From: JAZKFT01 sp039925965
Lineage (GTDB): Bacteria > Bacteroidota > Bacteroidia > Chitinophagales > Chitinophagaceae
Reading direction: 5' to 3'
Length of the DNA: 64,000 nucleotides
Assembly (NCBI GenBank): GCA_039925965.1
Contig: JBDSXW010000005.1
Span: 124,001 to 188,000 of the forward strand
The notes under the pieces were generated by a model. That model worked only from the letters and a program-made list of their open reading frames with translations, did not search any database and was not told the origin of the DNA. How positions within the stretch are numbered: the first letter of the stretch is position 1; the number at the start of each line of letters is the position of its first letter. Shown here one piece after another: positions 42,745 through 51,561 of the stretch. The position numbers were made by a program, and so were the translations under genes.

Positions 42745-45597
42745 ATGAGAAGCACCCGATTTTATATTATCCTCGCCGCAATGCATGTATGTACAATGGC
42801 ATCATACGCAAGGAAGGAGTCGACCAACTACACTAAACTAGACGACGGTATTACCATCCGCCTTAACCATAATGGTACCCGCCTCATAAAAATAGAACCT
42901 GTCACAGACAAGATCATCCATGTAACAGCCAGTCCATCTGAATCTTTTTCTACGGCCAAAAGCCTAATGCTGGATGAAAAGATCCGCCAGCCGGTACAAT
43001 GGCGGGTGGAAGAAACGGCGGATGCGGTGATGGTGTATACCGCAGCAATCAGTGCTAAAGTATTGCTGACTACCGGTGAAATTTCGTTCAGCGATAAAAA
43101 TGGCCGGCCGCTGCTACAGGAGCCAAAAGGCGGCGGCAAAATCTATACTGCTGTTAATGTAGATGGCGATCAAACATTTGCCCTGCGCCAGGCTTTTGAA
43201 ACCACCGATGAAGAAGCCTTTTACGGCCTTGGCCAGCACCAGGAAGGGGCCATGAATTATAAAAACAGCCAGGTGAGCCTGGTAAATTATAATACTGGTG
43301 TCGCGATACCATTTCTGGTAAGCAATAAAAACTATGGCATTTTGTGGGATAACTATTCCATCACAAAGGTGATGGACAGCCGCAGTTTTGAACCGCTGTC
43401 TACCATGAAATTGTTTTCAGCAACTGGCGAACAGGGCTGGCTTACCGCCACTTATTTCAGCAAAGCCGACCCATCAAAACTGCTTATTGAAAGGCCGGAA
43501 TCTGTAATCGATTACAGCTTTATTCCCGACCTGGTGAAGTTTCCGGCTGAGATAAAGCTGGAAGATGTAACCGTTAAATGGGAAGGGTCAATTGCCACTG
43601 GCTTTACCGGAGAACACAGCTTTTACATGCGTAGCAGTGGCTACACCAAAATATGGATCGATGGAAAGTTAATGGCCGATAAATGGCGGCAGGGCTGGAA
43701 TCCGGGCACCGTACAATTTAAAGTGCCGATGGAAAAAGACCACAAATACAGTTTTCGCATAGAATGGAATCCCGACGGCGGGCAATCGTATATCGATTGC
43801 AACTGGTTACCACCGCTTCAAGGCCACGATAACAACGAGTACGCTTTCCGGTCGGAAGCCGGCCCGCAGATTGACTACTACTTTTTACGAGGCGAAAACC
43901 TTGATGAAGTGATTGGCGGCTATCGGGAGTTGACGGGTAAGGCCACGCTGATACCCAAATGGGCCCTCGGTTTCTGGCAGAGCCGCGAACGCTACAAAAC
44001 CCAGGAAGAGATACTCAACACCGTCGCCGAATTCCGGAAGCGCAAAATTCCACTGGATAATATTGTAGAAGACTGGAGCTATTGGGAACAGGATAAATGG
44101 GGCAGCCAGGAGTTTGATAAAAGCCGTTTTCCGGATGCGGCTGGTATGATAAAAACCCTGCATGAAAAATACAATACGCAGTTTATGATCTCGGTGTGGC
44201 CTAAGTTTTACGAAACCACCGACAATTTTAAATTCCTCGATAAAAACGGCTGGATGTACAAAGGCAATATCGCCAACCAAAACCGCGACTGGATTGGTAA
44301 GGGATACATCTCTAGTTTCTACGACGCCTTTAACCCCAAAGCCCGGGAAGCGCTCTGGAATATGATGAACAAAAGCCTGTACAGCAAAGGTGTGGATGCC
44401 TGGTGGATGGACGCCACAGAACCAGACATTCATAGCAACCTGAATGTGGCCCAACGTAAACAGCTCATGGGGCCAACAGCAATCGGTTCTTCCACCCAGT
44501 TTTTCAATGCTTACCCCTTGCAACACTCTAAAGGGGTGTACGAAGGGCAGCGCAACACCAACCCGGATAAAAGGGTATTCATACTTACCCGCAGTGCCTA
44601 CGCAGGTATGCAACGCTATGCCGCCGCCACCTGGAGTGGTGATATCGGCAGCCGCTGGGAAGATTTTAAAAATCAGGTGCCCGCTGGTATCAATTTTAGC
44701 ATGAGTGGCATGCCCTGGTGGACCAGCGATATTGGTGGCTTCTCCGTAGAAAAACGTTTTGAAAAACCAAAAGCCGCAGACATGGAGGAATGGCAGGAAA
44801 TGCAGACGCGTTGGTACCAGTTCGGTGCATTTTGTCCTTTGTTCCGGGTGCATGGTCAGTTTCCTTTCAGGGAAATGTACAATATATCAGGTGAGGGAGA
44901 GCCCGCTTATAAAAGCATGTTGTATTACGATAAAATGCGGTATTATTTAATGCCCTATATCTATAGCCTGGCTCAGAAAACCTACCATGAAAATTATACC
45001 ATTATGCGCGGCCTTCCAATGGATTTCGGAAGGGATGCAGCGGTAAAAAATATAGGCGACCAATACATGTTTGGTCCGGCATTTTTGATCAACCCTGTTA
45101 CCGACTATAAAGCCCGTACCAGGAGCCTTTACTTACCTGCCGGCACTGGCTGGTACGACTTTGCAACCGGATCCTACCATGCAGGCGGGCAAAGGATTGT
45201 AGCCGATGCGCCATATGAAAGAATGCCCATTTTTATATGCGAAGGAAGCATTGTGCCAACAGGCCCTGAATTACAATATGTAGCGGAAAAACCAGCCACT
45301 ACCATCACCCTTTTTGTATACACCGGCAGCGACGGCAGCTTTAAAATGTATGAAGATGAAGGCACGAATTATAACTACGAAAAAGGCAGCTTCAGTACGA
45401 TACCATTCAACTACAACGAAGCGAATAAAACCCTGACGATTGGAGAGAGGGCCGGCAGTTTCAATGGGATGCTGCAACAACGAAATTTTAAAATTATATG
45501 GGTAAATAAAAACACCCCAAAACCATTTGACCCTAACGCTAAACCAGATGCTTCAGTCAACTACACCGGACAAAAACTATCCGTTAAAATAAGATAA
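42745..45597 (+). CDS. GH31 alpha-xylosidase with PA14 insert
   Basis: 950 residues from ATG 42745; an in-frame TTG upstream would put 26 non-signal residues before the evident signal peptide (STRFYIILAAMHVCTMASYA). N-terminal beta-sandwich with FYGLGQHQEGAMNYKNS and IPFLVSNKNYGILWDNYS; a PA14-like domain at about 255-350 (GFTGEHSFYMRSSGYTKIWIDG); catalytic barrel with WALGFWQSRERYKTQEE. The nucleophile is Asp 556 in AWWMDATEPD and the acid/base Asp 633 in TWSGDIGSRWE. PA14 within GH31 is known from xyloglucan-active alpha-xylosidases such as Cellvibrio Xyl31A. It would remove non-reducing xylose from xyloglucan oligosaccharides in the periplasm. Confidence 0.93.
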   Translation: MRSTRFYIILAAMHVCTMASYARKESTNYTKLDDGITIRLNHNGTRLIKIEPVTDKIIHVTASPSESFSTAKSLMLDEKIRQPVQWRVEETADAVMVYTAAISAKVLLTTGEISFSDKNGRPLLQEPKGGGKIYTAVNVDGDQTFALRQAFETTDEEAFYGLGQHQEGAMNYKNSQVSLVNYNTGVAIPFLVSNKNYGILWDNYSITKVMDSRSFEPLSTMKLFSATGEQGWLTATYFSKADPSKLLIERPESVIDYSFIPDLVKFPAEIKLEDVTVKWEGSIATGFTGEHSFYMRSSGYTKIWIDGKLMADKWRQGWNPGTVQFKVPMEKDHKYSFRIEWNPDGGQSYIDCNWLPPLQGHDNNEYAFRSEAGPQIDYYFLRGENLDEVIGGYRELTGKATLIPKWALGFWQSRERYKTQEEILNTVAEFRKRKIPLDNIVEDWSYWEQDKWGSQEFDKSRFPDAAGMIKTLHEKYNTQFMISVWPKFYETTDNFKFLDKNGWMYKGNIANQNRDWIGKGYISSFYDAFNPKAREALWNMMNKSLYSKGVDAWWMDATEPDIHSNLNVAQRKQLMGPTAIGSSTQFFNAYPLQHSKGVYEGQRNTNPDKRVFILTRSAYAGMQRYAAATWSGDIGSRWEDFKNQVPAGINFSMSGMPWWTSDIGGFSVEKRFEKPKAADMEEWQEMQTRWYQFGAFCPLFRVHGQFPFREMYNISGEGEPAYKSMLYYDKMRYYLMPYIYSLAQKTYHENYTIMRGLPMDFGRDAAVKNIGDQYMFGPAFLINPVTDYKARTRSLYLPAGTGWYDFATGSYHAGGQRIVADAPYERMPIFICEGSIVPTGPELQYVAEKPATTITLFVYTGSDGSFKMYEDEGTNYNYEKGSFSTIPFNYNEANKTLTIGERAGSFNGMLQQRNFKIIWVNKNTPKPFDPNAKPDASVNYTGQKLSVKIR

Positions 45598-45762
45598 TAG
45601 AAGGGCTCGCCGTACCACGAAAACGCATTTGCATCTGCTTCCCTTCCCCATCCCAAAAGGTGGTCGAAGACCGGATGATGCCAGCCGCTTGTATGGGACG
45701 GAACGGTCCGAATCCTTGTGAATTCCTCGAGCTAAAGCATCCATCATCACTTGTGCCTCACC

Positions 45763-45836
45763 CAATTATACCAAACCAAATCGACTTCATTTTGCTAACC
45801 AAACAATTGTTACTAATGAAACCAAAGCAACATAAA
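45763..45836 (+). repeat. First copy of a duplicated gene-start leader, fused to a foreign end
   Basis: About 75 bp are nearly 90 percent identical to 45986-46060, including CTAACCAAA, CAATTG, TACTAATGAAA and the start codon of a gene. In this copy the frame after ATG (45817) reads only MKPKQHKLPLK before TAA at about 45850, whose surroundings (TTAAAATAAGATAA) repeat the end of the GH31 gene at about 45586. It looks like a gene whose body was deleted, leaving its first and last codons. Confidence 0.65.
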
Positions 45837-45985
45837 CTACCTTTAAAATAAGATAAAAAATGGCTTTGCCCCACTCCGCGAGGAGAGGGGTTGGGGTGAG
45901 GCGGACCGGTCGGAATCACTCCGACAACTCCAACTTAATGCACTGCCTGTAAACTCAAGTAACCAATAAGTCATACTCGTCAACT

Positions 45986-46060
45986 CAATTCTTCCAAACC
46001 AAAACGACTTCATTTAGCTAACCAAAACAATTGCTACTAATGAAAACAAAACAACAAAAA
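45986..46060 (+). repeat. Second copy of the duplicated leader
   Basis: Matches 45763-45836 with about nine differences and short indels. It forms the upstream region and first codons (MKTKQQK) of the disrupted gene that starts at 46040. The two copies suggest two neighbouring genes that once shared a similar leader, as tandem SusC-type genes often do. The 120 bp between the copies holds no gene. Confidence 0.65.
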
Positions 46061-46890
46061 AACAAAAACTGGGTATTGCTCCTGGCATTCTTTGCCATGC
46101 TGGCTTTCTCTCCCCAGGGCTTTGCCCAAAACACAGCCCGGAAAATTACCGGAAAGATAGTATCGCAGGCAACAGGTAAGGCGGTGCCGGGCGCTACCGT
46201 GTCTGTACAAGGTACTAAGAATACCATCGCTGCCGATGCCAATGGAAGCTGGCATATATGAGCACAGTTGGCCGTGGCATCGTGTATGTGGAATCCGATG
46301 TTATCGTACCCATAACCCTGCAATCTTTCTTCGGCTTTTTAAACAATCGCAACCAGGCAGGCCTGCAATGGAATACTGTTACAGAGATCAACAATGGTTA
46401 TTTTACCGTAGAACGAAGTGCAGCTGGCAGAATATTTTCGGGTGTTGGTTCCGTTACTTCAAAGGCAGTGAATGGAAACAGCATTGCTTTATTAAATTAT
46501 TCATTTAATGATGATCTCAGTGGGATGAAAGGCGTTGTCTATTACCGGTTAAAGCAAGTAGATAAGGATGGCAAATTCAGGTACAGCGGCATTATAAGTG
46601 TGCAGATAAAGCAGGGCCATGCTGAAACGATTGGCATATATCCCAATCCGGCAACCAACAGTAATATGAATAGGCAGGCAGCGTTGGGTGCCAGCCAGAC
46701 GGTAATAATAAGAATCACCAGTATGCTGGGTAACAGCGTGTATAACGGGCTACCAATTGTGCTGCCAGCCGGGACCAGTACCTTTTCTTTAAGCAACGTT
46801 CCCCACCTTTCAAGCGGTACTTATATTGTTGAATTGTATAGCGAAAATAGCGGGGCCGTCATCGCCAGGAATAAAGTGAGTATCCGGTAA
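46040..46890 (+). pseudogene. Deletion fusion: SusC-like N-terminus joined out of frame to a T9SS tail
   Basis: The first frame (46040-46261) gives a signal peptide (VLLLAFFAMLAFSPQGFAQ) and the start of a carboxypeptidase-regulatory-like domain (KITGKIVSQATGKAVPGATV, SVQGTKNTIAADANGS), as at the N-terminus of SusC proteins, then WHI and stop. The second frame (ATG 46258, overlapping by ATGA) encodes PITLQSFFGFLNNRNQAGLQ, WNTVTEINNGYFTVERS, VYYRLKQVDKDGKFRYSG and a type A T9SS C-terminal domain from about IGIYPNPATN to VSIR at 46890. The two halves belong to different protein classes and are not in frame, so the locus most likely lost several kilobases between them. Translation of the tail alone would give a cytosolic fragment without signal peptide. 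Confidence 0.75.
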
Positions 46891-46967
46891 AATGGCCGAT
46901 ATTTCAAAATTATTCATTGGCATGGAAATGTTGAAATAAATGGCAGGCAGGAAGTCAAAGTAATATC

Positions 46968-48620
46968 ATGATAAAAAAAATAGTTGCCGGCGTAACGTCC
47001 TTCTTTATTATTGCAAATTCGCTGGCGGCACAGGATACACAGGGCTTTTTTATAAACGGGCACCGGGCTAAGAAAGCGGTTATTCCCAGGGCAAAAAAAG
47101 GCAGGAATATTATGGGTGATGCGACGGTACAGGTTGAGATAAATGATGCGGATACGATAGCATCCGTTAGCCCATACCTGTTTGGCAACAATACCAATCC
47201 TTACATGACTCAGATTGTAACGGAGCCGGAACTTATGCGGCAATTACAATTGTTATCACCCAACGTGCTCAGGTTTCCCGGCGGTAATATCAGTAACGAG
47301 TACTATTGGGACAAGGAGCCTGGAAACAAGCCGGCCGATGTGCCAGACACCATACTGTTTGGTGATAACCGGAGGCTGCGCAAAAGCAAAGCCTGGACTG
47401 GAAAGGATAGCCGGCCTCAATCATTATCGCTTGAAAATTATTACAAGCTTTTACAGCAAACAAACAGCGCCGGTTCAATTTGTGTCAATGCGGGGTATGC
47501 CCGATACGGGATGGGTACAAATCCCATTGCAACAGCGGCCCACTACGCCGCAGATTGGGTGCGCTACGATAATAGTCGCACCCGGTTTTGGGAAGTAGGA
47601 AATGAAGACTATGGCACCTGGCAGGCAGGTTATAAAATTGATACTGTCAAAAATAAAGACGGTCAGCCCGGGTTAACAAATGGCGAATTGTACGGCCGGA
47701 TTTTTTTAGCTTTCAGTGATTCGATGCATGCCGCAGCCAGGGAGACCGGCGCTACTATTTATATCGGCGCGACGCTTATTGAAGCTGCTAAGAATATCCA
47801 TGAAAGTGATATCAACCGCGGCTGGAATGAAGGGTTCTTCCGGTCTGCAAAAAATGCGGCAGATTTTTTTGTGGTGCATAGTTACTTCACTCCCTATCAG
47901 CAAAATTCAACGCCGGATGCCATTCTGAATACTGCTAACACCGTAACAGGAAGGATCATGGAGTATTTGAAAGCCATGACTGCGCAATACGGAACGGAGA
48001 TGAAACCGGTGGCCTTAACTGAGTGGAATATTTTTGCCGAACGCTCAAAGCAACAAACCTCCTATGTGAACGGAATGCATGCTGCCATCGTGTTGGGTGA
48101 AATGGCGACCCATCGGTATAGCATGGCCTGTCGCTGGGATTTGGCAAATGGCTATGCCAATGGCAATGACCACGGCATGTTTAGCAAAGGCGATGAACCC
48201 GGCATTCCAAAATGGAGCGCCAGGCCTGCGTTCTACTACATGTACTATTTTCAGCATTTTTTTGGCGACCAGGTTATAATATCATCTTCGAATGATAAAA
48301 ATGTATTGGTGTATGCGTCTACTTTTAGCGATGGAAAAAAAGGCGTTGTGCTGATCAATAAGGACAGTACTGCAAAAATAGTTTCCTTGCATTTTAATCA
48401 TTCAAAACAAAAAGGACAATGCTATAGCTACACCTTAACCGGCGGAAATGACAATGGCTTGTTTTCACAACAAGTTTTGGTGAATGGAGTGGCGCCGATG
48501 CTACCTGCAGGCGGGCCGCCGGATTTTGAAAACATAGCTGCGGTATCCTCATCCTATAAAGAAAAAATAACCCTACTGCTGCCTGCCATGGCTGTGCAGT
48601 ATATCCTGATAACAGATTAG
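46968..48620 (+). CDS. GH51-like (clan GH-A) alpha-L-arabinofuranosidase
   Basis: 550 residues, with signal peptide MIKKIVAGVTSFFIIANSLAAQ. The start of the barrel, VSPYLFGNNTNPYM and LSPNVLRFPGGNISNEYYWDKEPG, matches the FGxNxxxY and RxPGG patterns of GH51. The acid/base is probably Glu 213 in FWEVGNEDYGTWQ and the nucleophile Glu 352 in VALTEWNIFAE. The C-terminal beta domain (VLVYASTFSDGKKGVVLINKDS) is of the usual type. Such enzymes remove terminal arabinofuranose from hemicellulose side chains; some relatives act on other pentosides. Same strand and close spacing as the following GH2 gene (33 bp). Subfamily is uncertain. Confidence 0.82.
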   Translation: MIKKIVAGVTSFFIIANSLAAQDTQGFFINGHRAKKAVIPRAKKGRNIMGDATVQVEINDADTIASVSPYLFGNNTNPYMTQIVTEPELMRQLQLLSPNVLRFPGGNISNEYYWDKEPGNKPADVPDTILFGDNRRLRKSKAWTGKDSRPQSLSLENYYKLLQQTNSAGSICVNAGYARYGMGTNPIATAAHYAADWVRYDNSRTRFWEVGNEDYGTWQAGYKIDTVKNKDGQPGLTNGELYGRIFLAFSDSMHAAARETGATIYIGATLIEAAKNIHESDINRGWNEGFFRSAKNAADFFVVHSYFTPYQQNSTPDAILNTANTVTGRIMEYLKAMTAQYGTEMKPVALTEWNIFAERSKQQTSYVNGMHAAIVLGEMATHRYSMACRWDLANGYANGNDHGMFSKGDEPGIPKWSARPAFYYMYYFQHFFGDQVIISSSNDKNVLVYASTFSDGKKGVVLINKDSTAKIVSLHFNHSKQKGQCYSYTLTGGNDNGLFSQQVLVNGVAPMLPAGGPPDFENIAAVSSSYKEKITLLLPAMAVQYILITD

Positions 48621-48653
48621 CAAAGTAGCCAGCTTACAAACGACTTGAAATAC

Positions 48654-51554
48654 ATGAACAAAAACATGAGGAACAACAAATTAAGAAACTTGCTATACTT
48701 GCTGCCGATTTTGGTGAGCATGGCAAATAGTCAACCGGCTGCTTCCGGCAGAGAACACCTGCTCATGGACTTCGGCTGGAGATTTGCTTTTGGCCATCCC
48801 TACGATGTTAAAAAGGATTTTAATAATGGCAGTTCCTATTTTTCCTATATCACTAAAGCAGGTTACGGTGATGGTGCAGCAGCAGCGAATTTTGATGACC
48901 GTACCTGGCGGTTGCTGGACCTTCCCCATGATTGGGCCGTAGAACAACCGTTTAGCAATAAAGCCAGTTTCAGTCATGGTTTCAAGGCCATCGGCCGCAA
49001 TTTTCCCGAAGCCAGTGTGGGGTGGTATCGCAAGGTATTTACGATTCCAGCTTCGGATTTAGGCAGGCGTATTCATATTGCTTTTGATGGCGTTTTTCGC
49101 AATAGCATTGTATGGGTCAATGGCCATTACCTCGGTACCGAAGCCTCCGGGTATTCGGGTTTTGAATACGATATCACCGATTACCTGAACTATGGCGGCG
49201 AGAATACGGTAGCAGTTCGTGCCGACGTAACGATGGAAGAAGGCTGGTTCTATGAAGGTGCGGGCATCTATCGCCATGTATGGCTTAACAAAACAGATCA
49301 GATGCATGTGCCAGTCGATGGAACTTTTGTAACCACCGGGGTGAAGGGAACCACGGCTACCATTACTGCCCATGCCACAGTAAAGAACGACAACAAAAAT
49401 TCTAAACAATGTACCGTTGTTCAAACAGTTGCAGACAAAGATGGCAAGGTGCTGGCTACGCAAACTATGCCCGGATTGGAGTTGCAGCCATTCGAAGAAA
49501 AGGACATTACCAGCATGTTTACCCTGGAAAACCCGAAGCTTTGGGATATTGAAAACCCATACTTACATCAGCTTATAACCACCATTAAAGATGGCGATCG
49601 TGAACTGGACCGCTATACCACCAGCTTTGGTATCCGAACCATCCGTTTCGATGCCAACGAAGGATTTTTTCTGAATGGAAAACATGTAAAAATTAAAGGA
49701 ACCAATAACCACCAGGACCATGCTGGGGTTGGTGCCGCTATGCCGGATGAACTACAGGACTTTAGAATCAGGGCACTGAAAGCGATGGGCAGCAATGCCT
49801 ATCGTTGCTCGCATAATCCACCTACACCAGAGCTACTGGATGCCTGCGATAGATTGGGAATGTTTATAATAGATGAAAACAGGCTTACCGGAATTACGCA
49901 ACACCACCTTGGTGATTTAAAAAGAATGATGCTGCGTGACAGAAACCATCCATCCATCATTAGCTGGAGCATTGGTAATGAAGAATGGGGCATAGAGAAC
50001 AGTATACAAGGGGCCCGGATAGCCGGTACCATGCAGGCTTACGCCAAAACCATTGATACGACCAGACCTATAACTTATGCGTTTAGTGGCGGCATCAGCC
50101 AGGGGATTTCTACCACTATTGATTTGCTGGGATATAATTATGTCATGAATAAAAATACGGATGAGCACCATAAGAAATTTCCTGCACAACTGAGCTGGGG
50201 TACCGAAGAGGGATCCACGGTAGCTACCAGGGGCGAATATGCGGACGATAAGGATAAACATTTCAGGGCTGCTTACGATATGCCGCAACAGAAAACATTC
50301 CTCAGTATCGAACAAGGTTGGAAATGGTATGCAGAGCGGCCATATTTAGCGGGCATGTTTATCTGGACAGGCTTTGATTACCGTGGAGAACCTACACCAT
50401 ACGGTTGGCCATCTATTTATTCTCTATTTGGTATGATGGATGGCTGTGGCTTTCCGAAGGACGATGCGTATTACCTGAAAGCGTGGTGGATGGATAAGCC
50501 GATGGTGCACATTTTACCGCATTGGAACTGGGCAGGAAAGGAAGGACAGCCGATCGCAGTGTGGGCCTATAGTAATTGCGATGAAGTGGAATTGTTCCTG
50601 AATAAAAAAAGCCTCGGTAAAAAGTCAATGCCTCAAAATTCGCACCTGGAATGGCTGGTAGCATATGCACCCGGAGTATTGGAGGCGATAGGTTATAAGA
50701 AAGGTGTAAAAATTACTACAGACAGGGTTGAAACAACTGTTAATGCAGTAAGTGTTCATCTTACTGCAAACACACAAACTATTCCTGCAAATAAGGCAGG
50801 CATTGCGATGATTACGGTCGATGTATTAGATAAAAATAATCGTCATGTACCAACCGCAAACAATGAAGTAGCCTTTTCAATTGAAGGTCCGGGTAAAATA
50901 ATAGGTGTGGGAAATGGTGCTCCCGCCTCTTTGGAGGCAGATAAATACCTGCCAGCTATAAAGGCTATCCAAATTGAGCACCTGAAAGAAAAGGTAGTTG
51001 CAGACCTAAATGTTTCAGCTGAAACAGCAAGTAATTATGATGATGCAAAATGGGATGACGCATTTAAGGATGAGCGTACGCAGGAATTTGGCGAGACAGT
51101 GAAAGCATTGGTGTATCGTGGCAGTTTTACGATGCCAGATTTAAAAGGTGATGAAACCATTTCGTTTTTTTATAACAGCCTTGGCAGGGAGCAGTCGATT
51201 TATATCAATGGAAAGAAAATTGCCGATAATTTAAAACAGAACGGGAAGGGCAATGCATTTGTGTTAACGACTTCTGACGTTCATGCGGGCCGCAACAGTA
51301 TCGCTATCGCCGCTACACCGCTGCTTAAAAAGCAAAGCTGGGATAATATCAATATGAATCCAGGTTTGTTCCAGGTTGTATCACCTGCCGCCCAATGGAA
51401 ACGTAGTTTGTTCAACGGCCTGGCACAAGTAATTGTTCAATCCACAGGCGGTGAGGGCGACATCCTTATCACTGCTACCTCAAATGGTTTAAAACAGGCA
51501 ACCCTTACAATCACAGCTTCACCGGCTAATACCCGGCCTGCAGTTACCCAATAG
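48654..51554 (+). CDS. GH2 beta-galactosidase-type glycosidase
   Basis: 966 residues from ATG 48654. Signal peptide, then sugar-binding jelly roll (DFGWRFAFGHP, WRLLDLPHDWAVEQPF, GWYRKVFTIP, VWVNGHYLGTEASGYSGFEYDIT), Ig-like domain, barrel with NGKHVKIKGTNNHQDHAGVG, SNAYRCSHNPPTPELLDACDRLGMFIIDE, acid/base Glu 443 in SIGNEEW, and nucleophile Glu 518 in SWGTEEGSTVATRGEY. C-terminal Ig-like domains follow (VDVLDKNNRHVPTANNEVAFSIEGPG) and an unusual last part resembling a glycosidase accessory jelly roll (FYNSLGREQSIYINGKKIADN). It would release beta-galactose or a related residue from oligosaccharides in the periplasm. Confidence 0.93.
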   Translation: MNKNMRNNKLRNLLYLLPILVSMANSQPAASGREHLLMDFGWRFAFGHPYDVKKDFNNGSSYFSYITKAGYGDGAAAANFDDRTWRLLDLPHDWAVEQPFSNKASFSHGFKAIGRNFPEASVGWYRKVFTIPASDLGRRIHIAFDGVFRNSIVWVNGHYLGTEASGYSGFEYDITDYLNYGGENTVAVRADVTMEEGWFYEGAGIYRHVWLNKTDQMHVPVDGTFVTTGVKGTTATITAHATVKNDNKNSKQCTVVQTVADKDGKVLATQTMPGLELQPFEEKDITSMFTLENPKLWDIENPYLHQLITTIKDGDRELDRYTTSFGIRTIRFDANEGFFLNGKHVKIKGTNNHQDHAGVGAAMPDELQDFRIRALKAMGSNAYRCSHNPPTPELLDACDRLGMFIIDENRLTGITQHHLGDLKRMMLRDRNHPSIISWSIGNEEWGIENSIQGARIAGTMQAYAKTIDTTRPITYAFSGGISQGISTTIDLLGYNYVMNKNTDEHHKKFPAQLSWGTEEGSTVATRGEYADDKDKHFRAAYDMPQQKTFLSIEQGWKWYAERPYLAGMFIWTGFDYRGEPTPYGWPSIYSLFGMMDGCGFPKDDAYYLKAWWMDKPMVHILPHWNWAGKEGQPIAVWAYSNCDEVELFLNKKSLGKKSMPQNSHLEWLVAYAPGVLEAIGYKKGVKITTDRVETTVNAVSVHLTANTQTIPANKAGIAMITVDVLDKNNRHVPTANNEVAFSIEGPGKIIGVGNGAPASLEADKYLPAIKAIQIEHLKEKVVADLNVSAETASNYDDAKWDDAFKDERTQEFGETVKALVYRGSFTMPDLKGDETISFFYNSLGREQSIYINGKKIADNLKQNGKGNAFVLTTSDVHAGRNSIAIAATPLLKKQSWDNINMNPGLFQVVSPAAQWKRSLFNGLAQVIVQSTGGEGDILITATSNGLKQATLTITASPANTRPAVTQ

Positions 51555-51561
51555 ATAGAAT

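Noticed and set aside
43885..44853. 322-residue - strand open frame inside the GH31 gene
   Set aside because: It lies wholly antisense to the catalytic barrel and shows no protein-family features; typical shadow of a high-GC codon pattern.
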